Positions 30,637 through 39,856 of a stretch of DNA of 64,000 bases are shown here, in pieces. The stretch comes from Mucilaginibacter terrae. GTDB lineage: Bacteria > Bacteroidota > Bacteroidia > Sphingobacteriales > Sphingobacteriaceae. The DNA lies in NCBI RefSeq assembly GCF_031951985.1, contig NZ_JAVLVU010000001.1, forward strand, positions 2,108,001 to 2,172,000. The letters run 5' to 3'. The position numbers and the translations under genes were made by a program. Within the stretch, counting starts at the first letter, position 1, and each line of letters begins with the position of its first letter. The notes beneath the pieces are model-generated. The model ran no database searches. It saw only the letters and a list, made by a program, of their open reading frames with translations, and was not told the DNA's origin.

Positions 30637-31917
30637 ATGAAAAAGATGAAATTTAAGAATTACAAAAATATATTCTTTGCAGGCTTGCTTACGTTGGCAG
30701 CCTGTAAACCCGAGATTGATGTGGCTCCTGCTACGAGTGGCTCGGCCGATTTTTCTACTTACATCGCCATTGGCGATTCGCAAACGGCAGGTTTTGCCGA
30801 TGGTGGTTTGTACCGCAGCGGCCAGATCAATTCATTTGCTAACATTATTGCCCAGCAAATGAAAAGTGCAGGGGGCGGTAATTTTAGCCAGCCATTGTTT
30901 ACCGAGGCACAAGCTAATGGTTCGGGCTTTAAAAAATTGACCGGTTTTGACAGCAACGGCTCTCCTATTTTAACTGATGTTCCGGCTGCTGCAGTGCGCA
31001 CACCTGGCTTTCCGTTTTTAACCAAATACAGCGGCGATAATAATAACTTTGGTATACCGGGCTTAAAAGTTATTCATGCCGGAATAGCAGGTTATGGTAA
31101 TGCCAACCCTTATTTCGAACGTTTACTTACCGCATCATATCCAACTGCAAATGATGTGTATCTCAATTTTGCCACCGCTAAGCCTTATACATTTTTCACC
31201 TGCTGGTTAGGCAGTAACGATGCTTTAGGTTATGCCACCAGCGGTGGAGCAGGCGATGTTTTAACAGACAAGGCTACATTCACTGCAGCATTTACTGCTG
31301 TGATAGAAAAATTGACAACAGGCGGCAAAAAAGGCGCCGTTGCCACTATTCCTGATGTAAGCACTATTCCATATTTTACTACTGTAACTATACCTGCATT
31401 ACTGGCAGGCATTCAAAAAGTAGCACCTACCGTAACAACACTTTATGTGAGCGCACGTAAAGACGACGGCACTTATGCAGCACGCGCAGCTACAGCCAGC
31501 GATTTGGTGGTTCTTACTTTCCCGACCAGCAAAATGGGTGTTAACGGATATGGCGTATCTCCCCTCAACCCAATCGAAAATCAATATATCCTCGATCCTA
31601 ACGAAGTAGCTTTGGTGCGCGATTATGTGGCATCTTACAACCAAACCATCAACTCGGTAGCGGCCTCAAAAGGTTTGGCGGTGTTTGATGTTTACACCTT
31701 CCTCAATAATCTTAAACAAAAAGGATTGATTATTGACGGCGCAAGCCTGAATGCAAACTACATTAGCGGCGGCGTTTTCTCGTTAGATGGCGTGCACCTC
31801 ACCCCACGCGGTTATGCCATTGTAGCAAATGAGTTTATTAAAGCCATTAACACCAAATACGGCTCAACATTACCGCAGGTAAATATTTCGGGATATGCTG
31901 GCGTAGTATTTCCGTAA
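30637..31917 (+). CDS. SGNH/GDSL-family hydrolase lipoprotein
   Basis: A 426-aa secreted lipoprotein, probably an esterase or lipase. The signal ends in the lipobox LLTLAAC, so it is lipid-anchored. The block I serine is in AIGDSQTAG near 45, the GSNDA motif (block III asparagine) near 193, and the catalytic Asp-His pair in DGVHLTPRGY near 385. I use the ATG at 30637; the frame is open back to 30595 but that would overlap the porin stop. The substrate is unknown. It is a likely partner of the upstream FadL-type channel. Confidence 0.85.
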   Translation: MKKMKFKNYKNIFFAGLLTLAACKPEIDVAPATSGSADFSTYIAIGDSQTAGFADGGLYRSGQINSFANIIAQQMKSAGGGNFSQPLFTEAQANGSGFKKLTGFDSNGSPILTDVPAAAVRTPGFPFLTKYSGDNNNFGIPGLKVIHAGIAGYGNANPYFERLLTASYPTANDVYLNFATAKPYTFFTCWLGSNDALGYATSGGAGDVLTDKATFTAAFTAVIEKLTTGGKKGAVATIPDVSTIPYFTTVTIPALLAGIQKVAPTVTTLYVSARKDDGTYAARAATASDLVVLTFPTSKMGVNGYGVSPLNPIENQYILDPNEVALVRDYVASYNQTINSVAASKGLAVFDVYTFLNNLKQKGLIIDGASLNANYISGGVFSLDGVHLTPRGYAIVANEFIKAINTKYGSTLPQVNISGYAGVVFP

Positions 31918-32031
31918 TTTATTGCTGGTTCGTTCAACAATGGCTCATTGTAAAAGTTCTTAGCATATCACTCCGGCCATAAACTATGAACCAACCTCGA
32001 TGAACTAAGACAGGCCTCATTCATCTTCAAA

Positions 32032-32062
32032 GATCCCCGTAATAAATGCGGGGATTTTTTGT
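32032..32062 (+). terminator. Terminator after the SGNH lipoprotein
   Basis: ATCCCCG / CGGGGAT stem followed by TTTTTT, about 115 bases past the stop and just before the subtilase gene. Confidence 0.8.
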
Positions 32063-32102
32063 TTAATATTGCATATAGTTAAAACCCATTTCATAGATAA
32101 AT

Positions 32103-33683
32103 ATGAACCCTAATTTATTATTAAAGAGTCTGCTGTTAACTGCCGGACTTACCGTTAGCTATTGCAGCTACGCGCAAAAAGCCAACTGGCAAAACCTCGA
32201 CTTAAAATCAGATACTACCTTTGGCATAAGCACCGAAAAAGCTTACCTTGAATTACTGAAAGGCAAGAAATCGACACCGGTACTGGTTGCGGTTATTGAT
32301 GGCGGTATTGATATTGAACACGAAGACCTCAAAAAAATAATTTGGACTAACCCCAAGGAAGTTGCCGGCGATGGTAAAGACAATGATAAAAACGGCTATA
32401 TTGACGACTTACATGGCTGGGATTTTATTGGCGGTGCCAAAGGTGATGTACATTGGGATAACATTGAACTTACCCGCCTGGCACGCAAATACCGCACCCA
32501 GTTTACCGGTAAAGACACCACCAAACTTAGCGGAAAGGATTTAGCCGATTTTGAAACGTATCAAAAGCTACGAACCGAACTTGATAAAAAGGTAATTCCT
32601 GCTAAAAAAAACCTTCAAAGCCTTACCAATGCTAAAACCGGTATAGCAAGTATGCTTACTAAAATTGGCAATCAAAACCCAACCGTGGCCGATATTGAAA
32701 AATTTACGCCCGAAAACCAGGCCGAAACCATTGCTAAAGCAAATGCATTGCGCTTAGTTCCCCGCTTTAAAGACTTTAAAGAGTTTTACCAGGCGGTTAT
32801 TGTTGATGCCTTTGACCATTACAATACACAGGTACAATATCACTTTAACCTCGATTTTGACCCGCGCAGTATTGTAGGCGATAACTATGCCGACAGCAAA
32901 GAGCGTAAATATGGCAATGCCGATGTTGCCGGACCTGATGCCGACCACGGCTCGCACTGCGCCGGTATAATTGGTGCCGTACGCGATAATAACTTAGGCA
33001 TTAAAGGCGTGGCCGATAATGTGATGATCATGTCGGTACGTACTGTGCCTGATGGTGATGAGCGTGATAAAGACGTAGCCAACGCCATACGTTACGCTGC
33101 CGAAAACGGTGCCAAAGTAGTTAGCATGAGTTTTGGCAAAGGCTACTCATGGGATAAAAAAGCGGTAGACGAAGCCGTTAAATACGCCATGAGCAAAGAC
33201 GTATTGCTGGTGCATGCAGCAGGTAACGATAACCTTAACCTTGATGTAGATAAAAACTTTCCGCTGGCTAAATATGAGGATGGAGGGCAAGCTGCTAACT
33301 GGATCGAGGTAGGTGCATCGGGCTCTAAGGATGATAATACGCTAAAAGCATCATTTTCTAACTATGGCAAAAACACGGTTGATGTGTTTGCACCAGGCGT
33401 TGATATTAATTCAACCACTCCGGGTTCAACCTACGCCTTGCATAGCGGTACCAGTATGGCAGCGCCCGTTGTTGCAGGTTTGGCATCACTAATACGCTCA
33501 TACTATCCTAAATTGAGTGCAGCGCAGGTGAAAGACATCATCTTAAAATCGGTTGTAAAGGTAAATCATACGGTAACTACCAAGGTTAACGGCCAAAATA
33601 CTGAGCTTGCATTTGCCGACCTTTGTAAAACCGGCGGTATCATTAATGCCTACAATGCCCTGCAATTAGCGGCATCTATGTAA
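32103..33683 (+). CDS. Subtilisin-like serine protease (S8 family), secreted
   Basis: A 526-aa exported protease. After a signal peptide (about 1-24, SYCSYAQ) the catalytic aspartate is in AVIDGGID near 64, the histidine in DHGSHCAGIIG near 283 and the serine in GTSMAAPVVAG near 455. An insertion of about 170 residues, rich in lysine, separates the Asp and His motifs, as in many Bacteroidota subtilases. There is no sorting domain at the C-terminus, so it is probably periplasmic or surface-bound by another route. It is transcribed alone. Confidence 0.9.
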   Translation: MNPNLLLKSLLLTAGLTVSYCSYAQKANWQNLDLKSDTTFGISTEKAYLELLKGKKSTPVLVAVIDGGIDIEHEDLKKIIWTNPKEVAGDGKDNDKNGYIDDLHGWDFIGGAKGDVHWDNIELTRLARKYRTQFTGKDTTKLSGKDLADFETYQKLRTELDKKVIPAKKNLQSLTNAKTGIASMLTKIGNQNPTVADIEKFTPENQAETIAKANALRLVPRFKDFKEFYQAVIVDAFDHYNTQVQYHFNLDFDPRSIVGDNYADSKERKYGNADVAGPDADHGSHCAGIIGAVRDNNLGIKGVADNVMIMSVRTVPDGDERDKDVANAIRYAAENGAKVVSMSFGKGYSWDKKAVDEAVKYAMSKDVLLVHAAGNDNLNLDVDKNFPLAKYEDGGQAANWIEVGASGSKDDNTLKASFSNYGKNTVDVFAPGVDINSTTPGSTYALHSGTSMAAPVVAGLASLIRSYYPKLSAAQVKDIILKSVVKVNHTVTTKVNGQNTELAFADLCKTGGIINAYNALQLAASM

Positions 33684-33789
33684 AATTAAAAAGCTGATTA
33701 TTAGCACAGAATAAAAAAGTTATAGATTTTTTTTAAAAACATTTGAGCGGAATGCAAAATAATACTACTTTTGCATTCCGTTTCAGAAA

Positions 33790-33863
33790 GCACTCGTAGC
33801 TCAATTGGATAGAGCATCTGACTACGGATCAGAAGGTTAGGGGTTCGACTCCCTTCGAGTGCA
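33790..33863 (+). tRNA. tRNA-Arg (anticodon ACG)
   Basis: The acceptor arm GCACTCG pairs with CGAGTGC, followed by discriminator A. The anticodon stem TCTGA/TCAGA encloses the loop CTACGGA with anticodon ACG, and the T loop carries GGTTCGACTCC. The 74-base gene lacks an encoded CCA. It is followed directly by a terminator hairpin, then adk. Confidence 0.95.
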
Positions 33864-33875
33864 CTTTTTAATCCG

Positions 33876-33912
33876 AAAGCCTTTCCGTATTATTGCAGAA
33901 AGGCTTTTTTAC
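33876..33912 (+). terminator. Terminator after tRNA-Arg
   Basis: AAGCCTTTC pairs with GAAAGGCTT, followed by a T run; it separates the tRNA from adk. Confidence 0.75.
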
Positions 33913-33933
33913 TTTAAAACACAAATCACAAGG

Positions 33934-34506
33934 ATGCTGAACTTAGTTTTGTTTGGTCCGCCCGGCGCTGGCAAGGGTACACAATCTCAAAACCTTATTG
34001 ATAAATATGGCTTAATACACCTCTCAACCGGTGATATTTTGCGCGGTGAAATTTCTCAAGGCACGGCACTTGGTCTTGAAGCTAAAAAACTGATGGACGA
34101 TGGCAAACTGGTTCCTGATGAAGTGGTGATAGGCATGATCAGCAATAAACTGGATGCCAACCCTGATGCTAAAGGATTTATATTCGACGGCTTTCCGCGC
34201 ACGGTAGCTCAGGCTGCAGCGTTAGACACCTTGCTTGAAGAAAAAAACACCGCCATTTCGGGCATGATTGCTTTGGTAGTTGACGATGAAGAGTTAGAGA
34301 AACGCTTGTTAGAGCGCGGTAAAACCTCTGGCCGCCCCGATGATGCCAACCCCGAAATTATTCGTAAACGCATTAACGAGTATAACAACAAAACTACCCC
34401 GGTAGCCGAGTTTTATAAAGACCAGAACAAATTTACCAGCATTAACGGTATAGGTTCAATTGACGGTATCTTCAGTTCGCTGAGCGCTGTGGTTGAAGGA
34501 TATTAA
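33934..34506 (+). CDS. adk: Adenylate kinase
   Basis: It converts ATP and AMP to two ADP. The 190-aa protein starts MLNLVLFGPPGAGKGTQ, with the P-loop at once; the frame is open further upstream to 33859 but that would cover the tRNA end, so the ATG at 33934 is the start. IFDGFPRT lies near 85 and the short LID form (RTSGRPDD-like) near 130, without zinc cysteines. 190 aa is the usual length of this short-LID type. Confidence 0.95.
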   Translation: MLNLVLFGPPGAGKGTQSQNLIDKYGLIHLSTGDILRGEISQGTALGLEAKKLMDDGKLVPDEVVIGMISNKLDANPDAKGFIFDGFPRTVAQAAALDTLLEEKNTAISGMIALVVDDEELEKRLLERGKTSGRPDDANPEIIRKRINEYNNKTTPVAEFYKDQNKFTSINGIGSIDGIFSSLSAVVEGY

Positions 34507-34607
34507 TATTCCGGGTATCGGAATTTGAGTTTCGGATTTGAGCAGTGCTGCAAAGAACTGTTTGAATCCGAAATTGTTGTTTTATAGCTACAACATAAAT
34601 ATAATAT

Positions 34608-34690
34608 GTCATCCCGGGGAACGAGGGATCTTAATATAAGCGGCTATGGCAATGCATATAGGATTTCCCTCTATCGCTCGAAGTGACAGG
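34608..34690. repeat. Family B-like palindrome between adk and obgE
   Basis: GTCATCCCGGGGAACGAGGG and CCCTCTATCGCTCGAAGTGAC form imperfect arms. A second small palindrome, AAATTCGA / TCGAATTT, lies close to the obgE start (about 34710-34740), and TTCGGATT / AATCCGAA lies just after adk (34533-34572). Confidence 0.7.
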
Positions 34691-34752
34691 GTAAAGAATT
34701 AAGAGAAAAACAAATTCGAAATTGAACACTCGAATTTCAAAATACAAAACAC

Positions 34753-35760
34753 ATGAGCCAGGGTTCAAACTTTGTTGATTACGTGAAAATTTGCTGCCGC
34801 TCGGGTAAGGGCGGCGCCGGTTCGGCACACTTGCACCGCGATAAGCATACCGCCAAGGGTGGCCCTGATGGTGGTGATGGCGGCCGTGGCGGGCACGTAA
34901 TTGTTAAGGGTAATGCCCAGTTATGGACTATGCTGCACCTCAAATACCGCAAGCACATTATGGCAGGCGATGGAGACAGCGGTAGCAGTGCACTAAGCAC
35001 CGGCAAAACCGGCAGAGATGAAATACTGGAAGTACCGTTAGGTACTATAGCCCGTGATGCCGAAACAGGTGAAGTAATTTTTGAAATAACTAAAGACGGT
35101 GAAACCAAAATTTTAACCCCCGGCGGTCGTGGAGGTTTGGGCAACTGGCACTTTAAAACATCAACACACCAAACACCCCGTTACGCCCAACCCGGCGAGC
35201 CTGGACAAGAGCACTGGAATATATTAGAGCTTAAACTACTGGCCGATGTAGGTTTGGTTGGCTTTCCTAATGCAGGCAAATCCACGCTATTATCGGTAGT
35301 ATCGGCGGCCAAACCCGAGATTGCCGATTATGCCTTTACCACCCTGGTGCCCAATTTAGGAATTGTGGCTTACCGTAATAACCGTTCATTTGTAATGGCC
35401 GATATTCCGGGTATTATTGAAGGTGCATCAAAAGGCAAAGGATTAGGATTCCGTTTCCTGCGCCATATTGAGCGCAACTCGGTGCTGCTGTTTATGATTC
35501 CGGCTGATACCAACCGCACCATTAAACAGGAGTATGCCATATTACTGCACGAACTGCAGGAGTATAACCCCGAACTCATACACAAGCCCCGCGTACTGGC
35601 CATAACCAAAAGTGATTTGCTCGACGAGGAACTTCAGCAAGAAATGAAAGCCGAATTACCGGAAGGCATCCCGGCCGTATTCATATCTGCCGTAGCCCAA
35701 CAAGGTATCGACCCGTTAAAGGATCTGTTGTGGACAGAGATCAATAAGTCGGCGGTTTAG
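34753..35760 (+). CDS. obgE: Ribosome-associated GTPase Obg/CgtA
   Basis: It is a GTPase that helps assemble the 50S ribosomal subunit and links growth to stress. The 335-aa protein has the glycine-rich Obg fold (about 1-160, with [13 protein letters not shown]) and the G domain with GFPNAGKST near 172, DIPGIIEGA near 217 and the specificity motif TKSD near 286. There is no extra C-terminal domain. Flanked by repeats; it ends before a terminator. Confidence 0.95.
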   Translation: MSQGSNFVDYVKICCRSGKGGAGSAHLHRDKHTAKGGPDGGDGGRGGHVIVKGNAQLWTMLHLKYRKHIMAGDGDSGSSALSTGKTGRDEILEVPLGTIARDAETGEVIFEITKDGETKILTPGGRGGLGNWHFKTSTHQTPRYAQPGEPGQEHWNILELKLLADVGLVGFPNAGKSTLLSVVSAAKPEIADYAFTTLVPNLGIVAYRNNRSFVMADIPGIIEGASKGKGLGFRFLRHIERNSVLLFMIPADTNRTIKQEYAILLHELQEYNPELIHKPRVLAITKSDLLDEELQQEMKAELPEGIPAVFISAVAQQGIDPLKDLLWTEINKSAV

Positions 35761-35821
35761 AGAAGATGATCAACAGTAGGCACAAAGCATTGCGCATCTA
35801 CTTTTAAAAACACATACTATC

Positions 35822-35852
35822 GTAGAGACACAAGACCTTGTGTCTCTTTTTA
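35822..35852 (+). terminator. Terminator of obgE
   Basis: Perfect 11-bp stem AGAGACACAAG / CTTGTGTCTCT with a 2-base spacer and a T run, 64 bases past the stop. Confidence 0.8.
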
Positions 35853-35880
35853 TGTAAAACGATTTCTCCACAAGACTAAA

Positions 35881-36186
35881 GCACTACCCTAACGAAACCG
35901 TTTCTCCACGGCATCAGTGTTTTGCGGGTAGCACAAACCCAAGTAAAAGCACAGCACTAACATAGCAAATAAACGTAGCCGCAAGTCATTTCGACCATCG
36001 GGAGAAATCTTTTCGAAACGAACAGCTAATCCATTTGAAAAGATTTCTCTTTATCATTCGAAATGACATAATTATACGAAAGCACTGCCCGAACGTAACA
36101 CCTTTTCGCGGCATCAGGAATGTTGCGGCAACCACAAGCCCCAGTAAAAGCACAACCCAAAGTAGCAACAGGACGTAGCCGCAAGT
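35881..36186. repeat. Duplicated ~105-bp sequence flanking a family B palindrome
   Basis: Two diverged copies (35881-35986 and 36082-36186) share GCACT...CGGCATCAG..., AGTAAAAGCACA and ACGTAGCCGCAAGT. Between them lies a family B palindrome (35985-36068, GTCATTTCGACC to CGAAATGACA). I find no credible coding sequence in the whole 680-base gap 35761-36440. Confidence 0.75.
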
Positions 36187-36371
36187 TTATTCACAAGTGT
36201 TTATTTTTTATTGATGTTCATGAGGTCGCTACGCTTAGTTTTTCTTTGGTACTTTTTTTTGTATAAAAAAGAAAGTACATCCCACATGCTTAGGTGCAAC
36301 AACATTACCTGTCCTAACAGGGCACATACAGAGAAGTAACAGCAATACCTCCAACTTGTGCTTAGAAATTC

Positions 36372-36423
36372 CCAGATTGCTTCGACGGCCAACGCTATCC
36401 CCACTCCTGTCTCGCAATGACGA
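36372..36423. repeat. Degenerate family A copy
   Basis: AGATTGCTTCG and CTCGCAATGACG are kept, with a diverged middle. It sits in the gene-free stretch before the minus-strand membrane protein. Confidence 0.55.
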
Positions 36424-36440
36424 GATGATACATTACTCCC

Positions 36441-38033
36441 CTACTTCGCTTCCCAAACCGTATAATCCTCACTTACCTTTTTAGGCTTAAAATCCTTATA
36501 CCCCGGGAAACACTTCTCCATAATAAATTGAGCTCCACCATTGGCTTCATACTCCGATGGGAGCAATATGTAAAGTGGGCCGGCATGACCTTTATAGGTA
36601 TAGTCATCGTAGTTGGTACCCACATCGGCACCTATGGGTTCAATGGTAATAATGCGGTTGTGCTGTATCTCCAAACCTAAATCGGCACTGGTAAATACAA
36701 ACGTGGCATTTCGCTGCGTTTTATCAGCCTGCAATAAATAATTGAGTGTAGGCTTATCAATAAATTGCTGAACGATACCTGTATTTCCCCGAACGCCCTC
36801 TTCTCGGTTAAACCAGTATTCGCGATGAATTATGGTAAAACTTTGCAAGGCAATAAATATCCAAATTAAGCCAAAAGCGGCTTTAAAGTATGTTTTGCTA
36901 CGCTCGATCAGGTAAATAGCACCCGGAATAACCAGCAATCCTACAATGCGAAAGTGCCTACCCTCGTACGAAATGGCCAATTGTCTTACAAAGGCCTGCC
37001 CGAAGAACAGGAAAAACACCACGTAAAAAACCACCACGGCAATTACATAAGGGCGATACGGTACATATTTTATAATTGCCCAAATGAGCGCTATACTTGC
37101 GGCAGCCAAACCAATTAAAATAAGTACGGTTACAACCGGCGAAAACATAGGCCCATCAGGATGGTAAACGAGTCCGCGGGTTAAATCATCAACCGAAAAA
37201 CCGGCCAAAAGCGGCGAGCCCAGCGGAAAAGCAAACGTTTCCCATATAATACGTAAGCCGCCGTTACTACCCGACGTTGGATTTTCGCCCTTACTTAAAT
37301 AAAACAGCTTAATAGTGATCACCGAAATTACGAAGGGAATACCAATAGCCACCCCATTCTTTATCCATGCGGCATAATCCTTTCGTGGTGGCGACAGGTT
37401 GATCCACATACAAAACAAGCCCGATGCATACACCAGCAACATAGATGATTTGCAAAAGAAACCTATCCAACCGGCAAAAAGCACAAACAGCAGCATGGGT
37501 ATGCTGATTCTTTTAAAGTAAAAGCATCCGTATAAAAACCAGCCTGCATAAGCAAACATGAGCACTTCTCCCCCATTGTAAAAAGCATAGGGTATAAAGT
37601 AAAATACCTGGCTGGCTATAAAAGCAACGCTCAAGGCGGCTGTTACAGGTTTAAACCCTACCCGTTTAAAAAAAGCAAAAAAGCCCAACAAGCCAACTAC
37701 CTCGCAAAGCACACTGGTAATAGCTGCTGCCTGGCCGACATTCAGATGGAACAAACTCTTGAAAAAATAAGGCACCAAGTATTGCCCCGGCGACCACCAC
37801 GTTAAAAAGTACCCGTAATTATCAGCAATATTACCTTGATCGGGTCCCACAATTTGATTAAACGGCCCACCCAGCTCCATTGACCGCATGGCCTGGAAAC
37901 CCCAGCTTGGATCAGGGAAGATGGCCGGAGGGGCTATAAAACTATAAACGCCTATAATTAATGTTACCAGTACGGGTACCGATAAAATAAGGAGCGCTAA
38001 TTTGTTTTCTCTATGGTTTTCTGTGTAGATCAT
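36441..38033 (-). CDS. Polytopic membrane protein, GT-C glycosyltransferase-like
   Basis: A 530-aa protein with about eleven membrane segments and a soluble C-terminal part of about 110 residues. A loop after the first membrane segment carries an acidic motif (FPDPSWGFQAMRSMELGG), the place where GT-C enzymes such as ArnT and PMT keep catalytic acids. That fold uses lipid-linked sugars to decorate lipids or proteins. I cannot name a donor or acceptor, and the match is by layout only. It is convergent with obgE and divergent from gap. Confidence 0.55.
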   Translation of the reverse strand: MIYTENHRENKLALLILSVPVLVTLIIGVYSFIAPPAIFPDPSWGFQAMRSMELGGPFNQIVGPDQGNIADNYGYFLTWWSPGQYLVPYFFKSLFHLNVGQAAAITSVLCEVVGLLGFFAFFKRVGFKPVTAALSVAFIASQVFYFIPYAFYNGGEVLMFAYAGWFLYGCFYFKRISIPMLLFVLFAGWIGFFCKSSMLLVYASGLFCMWINLSPPRKDYAAWIKNGVAIGIPFVISVITIKLFYLSKGENPTSGSNGGLRIIWETFAFPLGSPLLAGFSVDDLTRGLVYHPDGPMFSPVVTVLILIGLAAASIALIWAIIKYVPYRPYVIAVVVFYVVFFLFFGQAFVRQLAISYEGRHFRIVGLLVIPGAIYLIERSKTYFKAAFGLIWIFIALQSFTIIHREYWFNREEGVRGNTGIVQQFIDKPTLNYLLQADKTQRNATFVFTSADLGLEIQHNRIITIEPIGADVGTNYDDYTYKGHAGPLYILLPSEYEANGGAQFIMEKCFPGYKDFKPKKVSEDYTVWEAK

Positions 38034-38122
38034 GCCGGTGCTAAAATACGCATTATTAAAGTGATAGCATGAATATGACCCGACCGTGTATAATAGCTAT
38101 ATGCTTAACCCTGTATTATTTA

Positions 38123-38130
38123 TAGTTTTG
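38123..38130 (+). promoter_or_regulatory. Candidate -7 box of gap
   Basis: TAGTTTTG is an exact TAnnTTTG match 22 bases before the ATG. No clear TTTG -33 box is seen at the usual distance, so this is a partial match. Confidence 0.4.
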
Positions 38131-38152
38131 CAACGTACTAAGTGTTTAGATC

Positions 38153-39187
38153 ATGAGGATTGCCATTAACGGATTTGGTCGTATAGGCCGCATATTTCTC
38201 CGTAATATTTTGAACCGCCCCGGTATTGAGGTGGTAGCCATTAACGATATAACCAACACCCAAACACTGGCTCATTTATTTAAGTATGATAGTGTGCACC
38301 GTGGCTTTAAGGGCGAGGTAAGCTTTGATGATAACCATCTCTTCATTAACGGAAAGGCAATAAAAGTACTGGCCGAAAGTATCCCGGTAAACTTACCGTG
38401 GGCTGAATTAGATATAGACCTTGTTATTGAGTCGACTGGCAAATTTGCCTCGCTCGATGGCGGCAACCAGCATTTAGCAGCAGGTGCCAAACAGGTAATT
38501 TTATCGGCACCCGCAGGTGGTAAAACAGTACCTACTGTAGTATTGGGTGTTAATGATGATCAGATTGACCTGCGTTCGCCCATTATCTCCAATGCATCTT
38601 GCACTACTAACAATGTGGCCGCCATGGTAAAGGTGCTCGAAGATAACTGGGGCATAACCGAGGGCTACATTACCACCGTACACTCCATGACCGGCGATCA
38701 AAACCTGCACGATGCGCCACATAAAGACCTGCGCAGGGCGCGTGCTGCTTCGGCATCAATCATTCCTACAACAACAGGTGCGGCCAAGGCTATTACGTCT
38801 ATATTTCCACACTTGGATGGCAAATTGGGCGGGGCAGGCATCCGTGTACCTGTGCTCAATGGTTCACTTACCGATTTTACCTGCCTGCTTAAAAAACCGG
38901 CAACTGTGGAAGCCATTAATGCTGCCTTTAAACAAGCTGCCGAGGGTGCTATGAAAAATATATTGGAGTACACCGAAGACCCGATCGTCTCGACCGATAT
39001 TTTAGATAACCCGCACAGTTGTATATTTGATGCACAGCTTACCTCCATAGTTGGCGATTTGGTAAAAATAGTGGGCTGGTACGATAACGAAATGGGCTAT
39101 AGTAGCCGTTTGGCTGATTTGGTGGAGAGAATAGCGAAATTAGAGCCGATTGTAGAGACAAGAACCAAGAGCCAAGAATCAAGATAA
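38153..39187 (+). CDS. gap: Glyceraldehyde-3-phosphate dehydrogenase (type I)
   Basis: It oxidises glyceraldehyde 3-phosphate to 1,3-bisphosphoglycerate in glycolysis. The 344-aa protein has the NAD motif NGFGRIGR at the start and the catalytic cysteine in SNASCTTNN near 148. The enzyme normally stops near LVERIAKL; here about 14 more residues (EPIVETRTKSQESR) follow. Their codons, and the stop, are made of a family G word repeat. pgk, the next enzyme, lies 1.4 kb downstream but is separately transcribed. Confidence 0.95.
   Translation: MRIAINGFGRIGRIFLRNILNRPGIEVVAINDITNTQTLAHLFKYDSVHRGFKGEVSFDDNHLFINGKAIKVLAESIPVNLPWAELDIDLVIESTGKFASLDGGNQHLAAGAKQVILSAPAGGKTVPTVVLGVNDDQIDLRSPIISNASCTTNNVAAMVKVLEDNWGITEGYITTVHSMTGDQNLHDAPHKDLRRARAASASIIPTTTGAAKAITSIFPHLDGKLGGAGIRVPVLNGSLTDFTCLLKKPATVEAINAAFKQAAEGAMKNILEYTEDPIVSTDILDNPHSCIFDAQLTSIVGDLVKIVGWYDNEMGYSSRLADLVERIAKLEPIVETRTKSQESR
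39148..39187. repeat. Family G repeat forming the 3' end of gap
   Basis: TAGAGACAAGAACCAAGAG continues as AATCAAGATAAG, matching the ftsW-murG gap repeat (16499-16536) read in the sense direction. It encodes the odd C-terminal residues of GAPDH and supplies its stop codon. Confidence 0.6.
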
Positions 39188-39202
39188 GCTCTTAAAAAAC
39201 GT

Positions 39203-39314
39203 GTCATTGCGAGGAGCAGCTCAGGAAAGAGCATTGGGGCGACGTGGCAATCTCCATTTGCAAATCTACCAACCTGCTTAGTGGAGATTGCCACGATATA
39301 GCTCGCAATAACAG
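39203..39314. repeat. Family A palindrome, long variant
   Basis: Outer arms GTCATTGCGAGGAGC and GCTCGCAATAAC enclose an inner stem GTGGCAATCTCC / GGAGATTGCCAC. It lies between gap and the GNAT gene. Confidence 0.8.
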
Positions 39315-39317
39315 TTT

Positions 39318-39356
39318 TACTAATAACTCAACAACCCAGTAACTAATAACTACACC
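39318..39356. repeat. Family F repeat before the GNAT gene
   Basis: Words ACTAATAACTCAACAACCCA and AGTAACTAATAAC end three bases before the GTG start, as in the copies before ilvC and mraY. Confidence 0.6.
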
Positions 39357-39358
39357 CT

Positions 39359-39793
39359 GTGGTAAAATTTATAAGTAAAGACGACATCCTTCCGATCCGT
39401 AACGAAATACTACGCGAAGGAAAACTCACGCTCGAACAATGCCGTTTTGATGGCGACGAAAATCCCAAAAGTTTCCACTTGGGTTATTTTGATGGTGAAG
39501 AATTAGTAAGTATAGCTTCGTTCCATCCGCAAAGCTATGGTGAATATCAGGGTGAGGCTTACCAATTGCGCGGCATGGCTACCTTAAAAAATCACCAGGG
39601 CAAAGGCCTGGGTACACAGCTTATTAATTTTGCCATTGTATATATGCGTGGTCAAAAAGTAAATTACGTTTGGTGCAATGCACGTAAGGTAGCTGCCAAC
39701 TTTTACAGCAATGTAGGTTTCGAAATTGTATCTAAGGAGTTTGACATTCCGGGTATAGGTCCGCATTATGCCATGTATCTCAAGATACAGTAG
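39359..39793 (+). CDS. GNAT-family N-acetyltransferase
   Basis: A 144-aa acetyl-CoA-dependent acetyltransferase of unknown substrate. The acetyl-CoA pyrophosphate-binding motif NHQGKGLGTQL (Q/RxxGxG/A type) is near residue 79, and the C-terminal strand region NFYSNVGFEIV is typical. It starts with a GTG right behind a family F repeat and ends before a bidirectional terminator. Confidence 0.85.
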   Translation: MVKFISKDDILPIRNEILREGKLTLEQCRFDGDENPKSFHLGYFDGEELVSIASFHPQSYGEYQGEAYQLRGMATLKNHQGKGLGTQLINFAIVYMRGQKVNYVWCNARKVAANFYSNVGFEIVSKEFDIPGIGPHYAMYLKIQ

Positions 39794-39807
39794 TAAAATT
39801 TTAAAGC

Positions 39808-39842
39808 ATAAAAAAAGCAACTCGTTTGAGTTGCTTTTTTTA
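39808..39842. terminator. Bidirectional terminator
   Basis: AAAAAAGCAACTC / GAGTTGCTTTTTT, a perfect 13-bp stem with a GTTT loop, lies between two convergent genes and should serve both. Confidence 0.9.
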
Positions 39843-39856
39843 TAGGTGAGTAATCC

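Noticed and set aside
33859..33933. N-terminal extension of adk by 25 residues
   Set aside because: It would begin inside the tRNA and run through its terminator; the P-loop follows the ATG at 33934 at the normal distance.
35986..36404. Two short minus-strand frames (60 and 67 aa) in the obgE downstream gap
   Set aside because: They translate repeat copies and the palindrome, with no start signals or family likeness.
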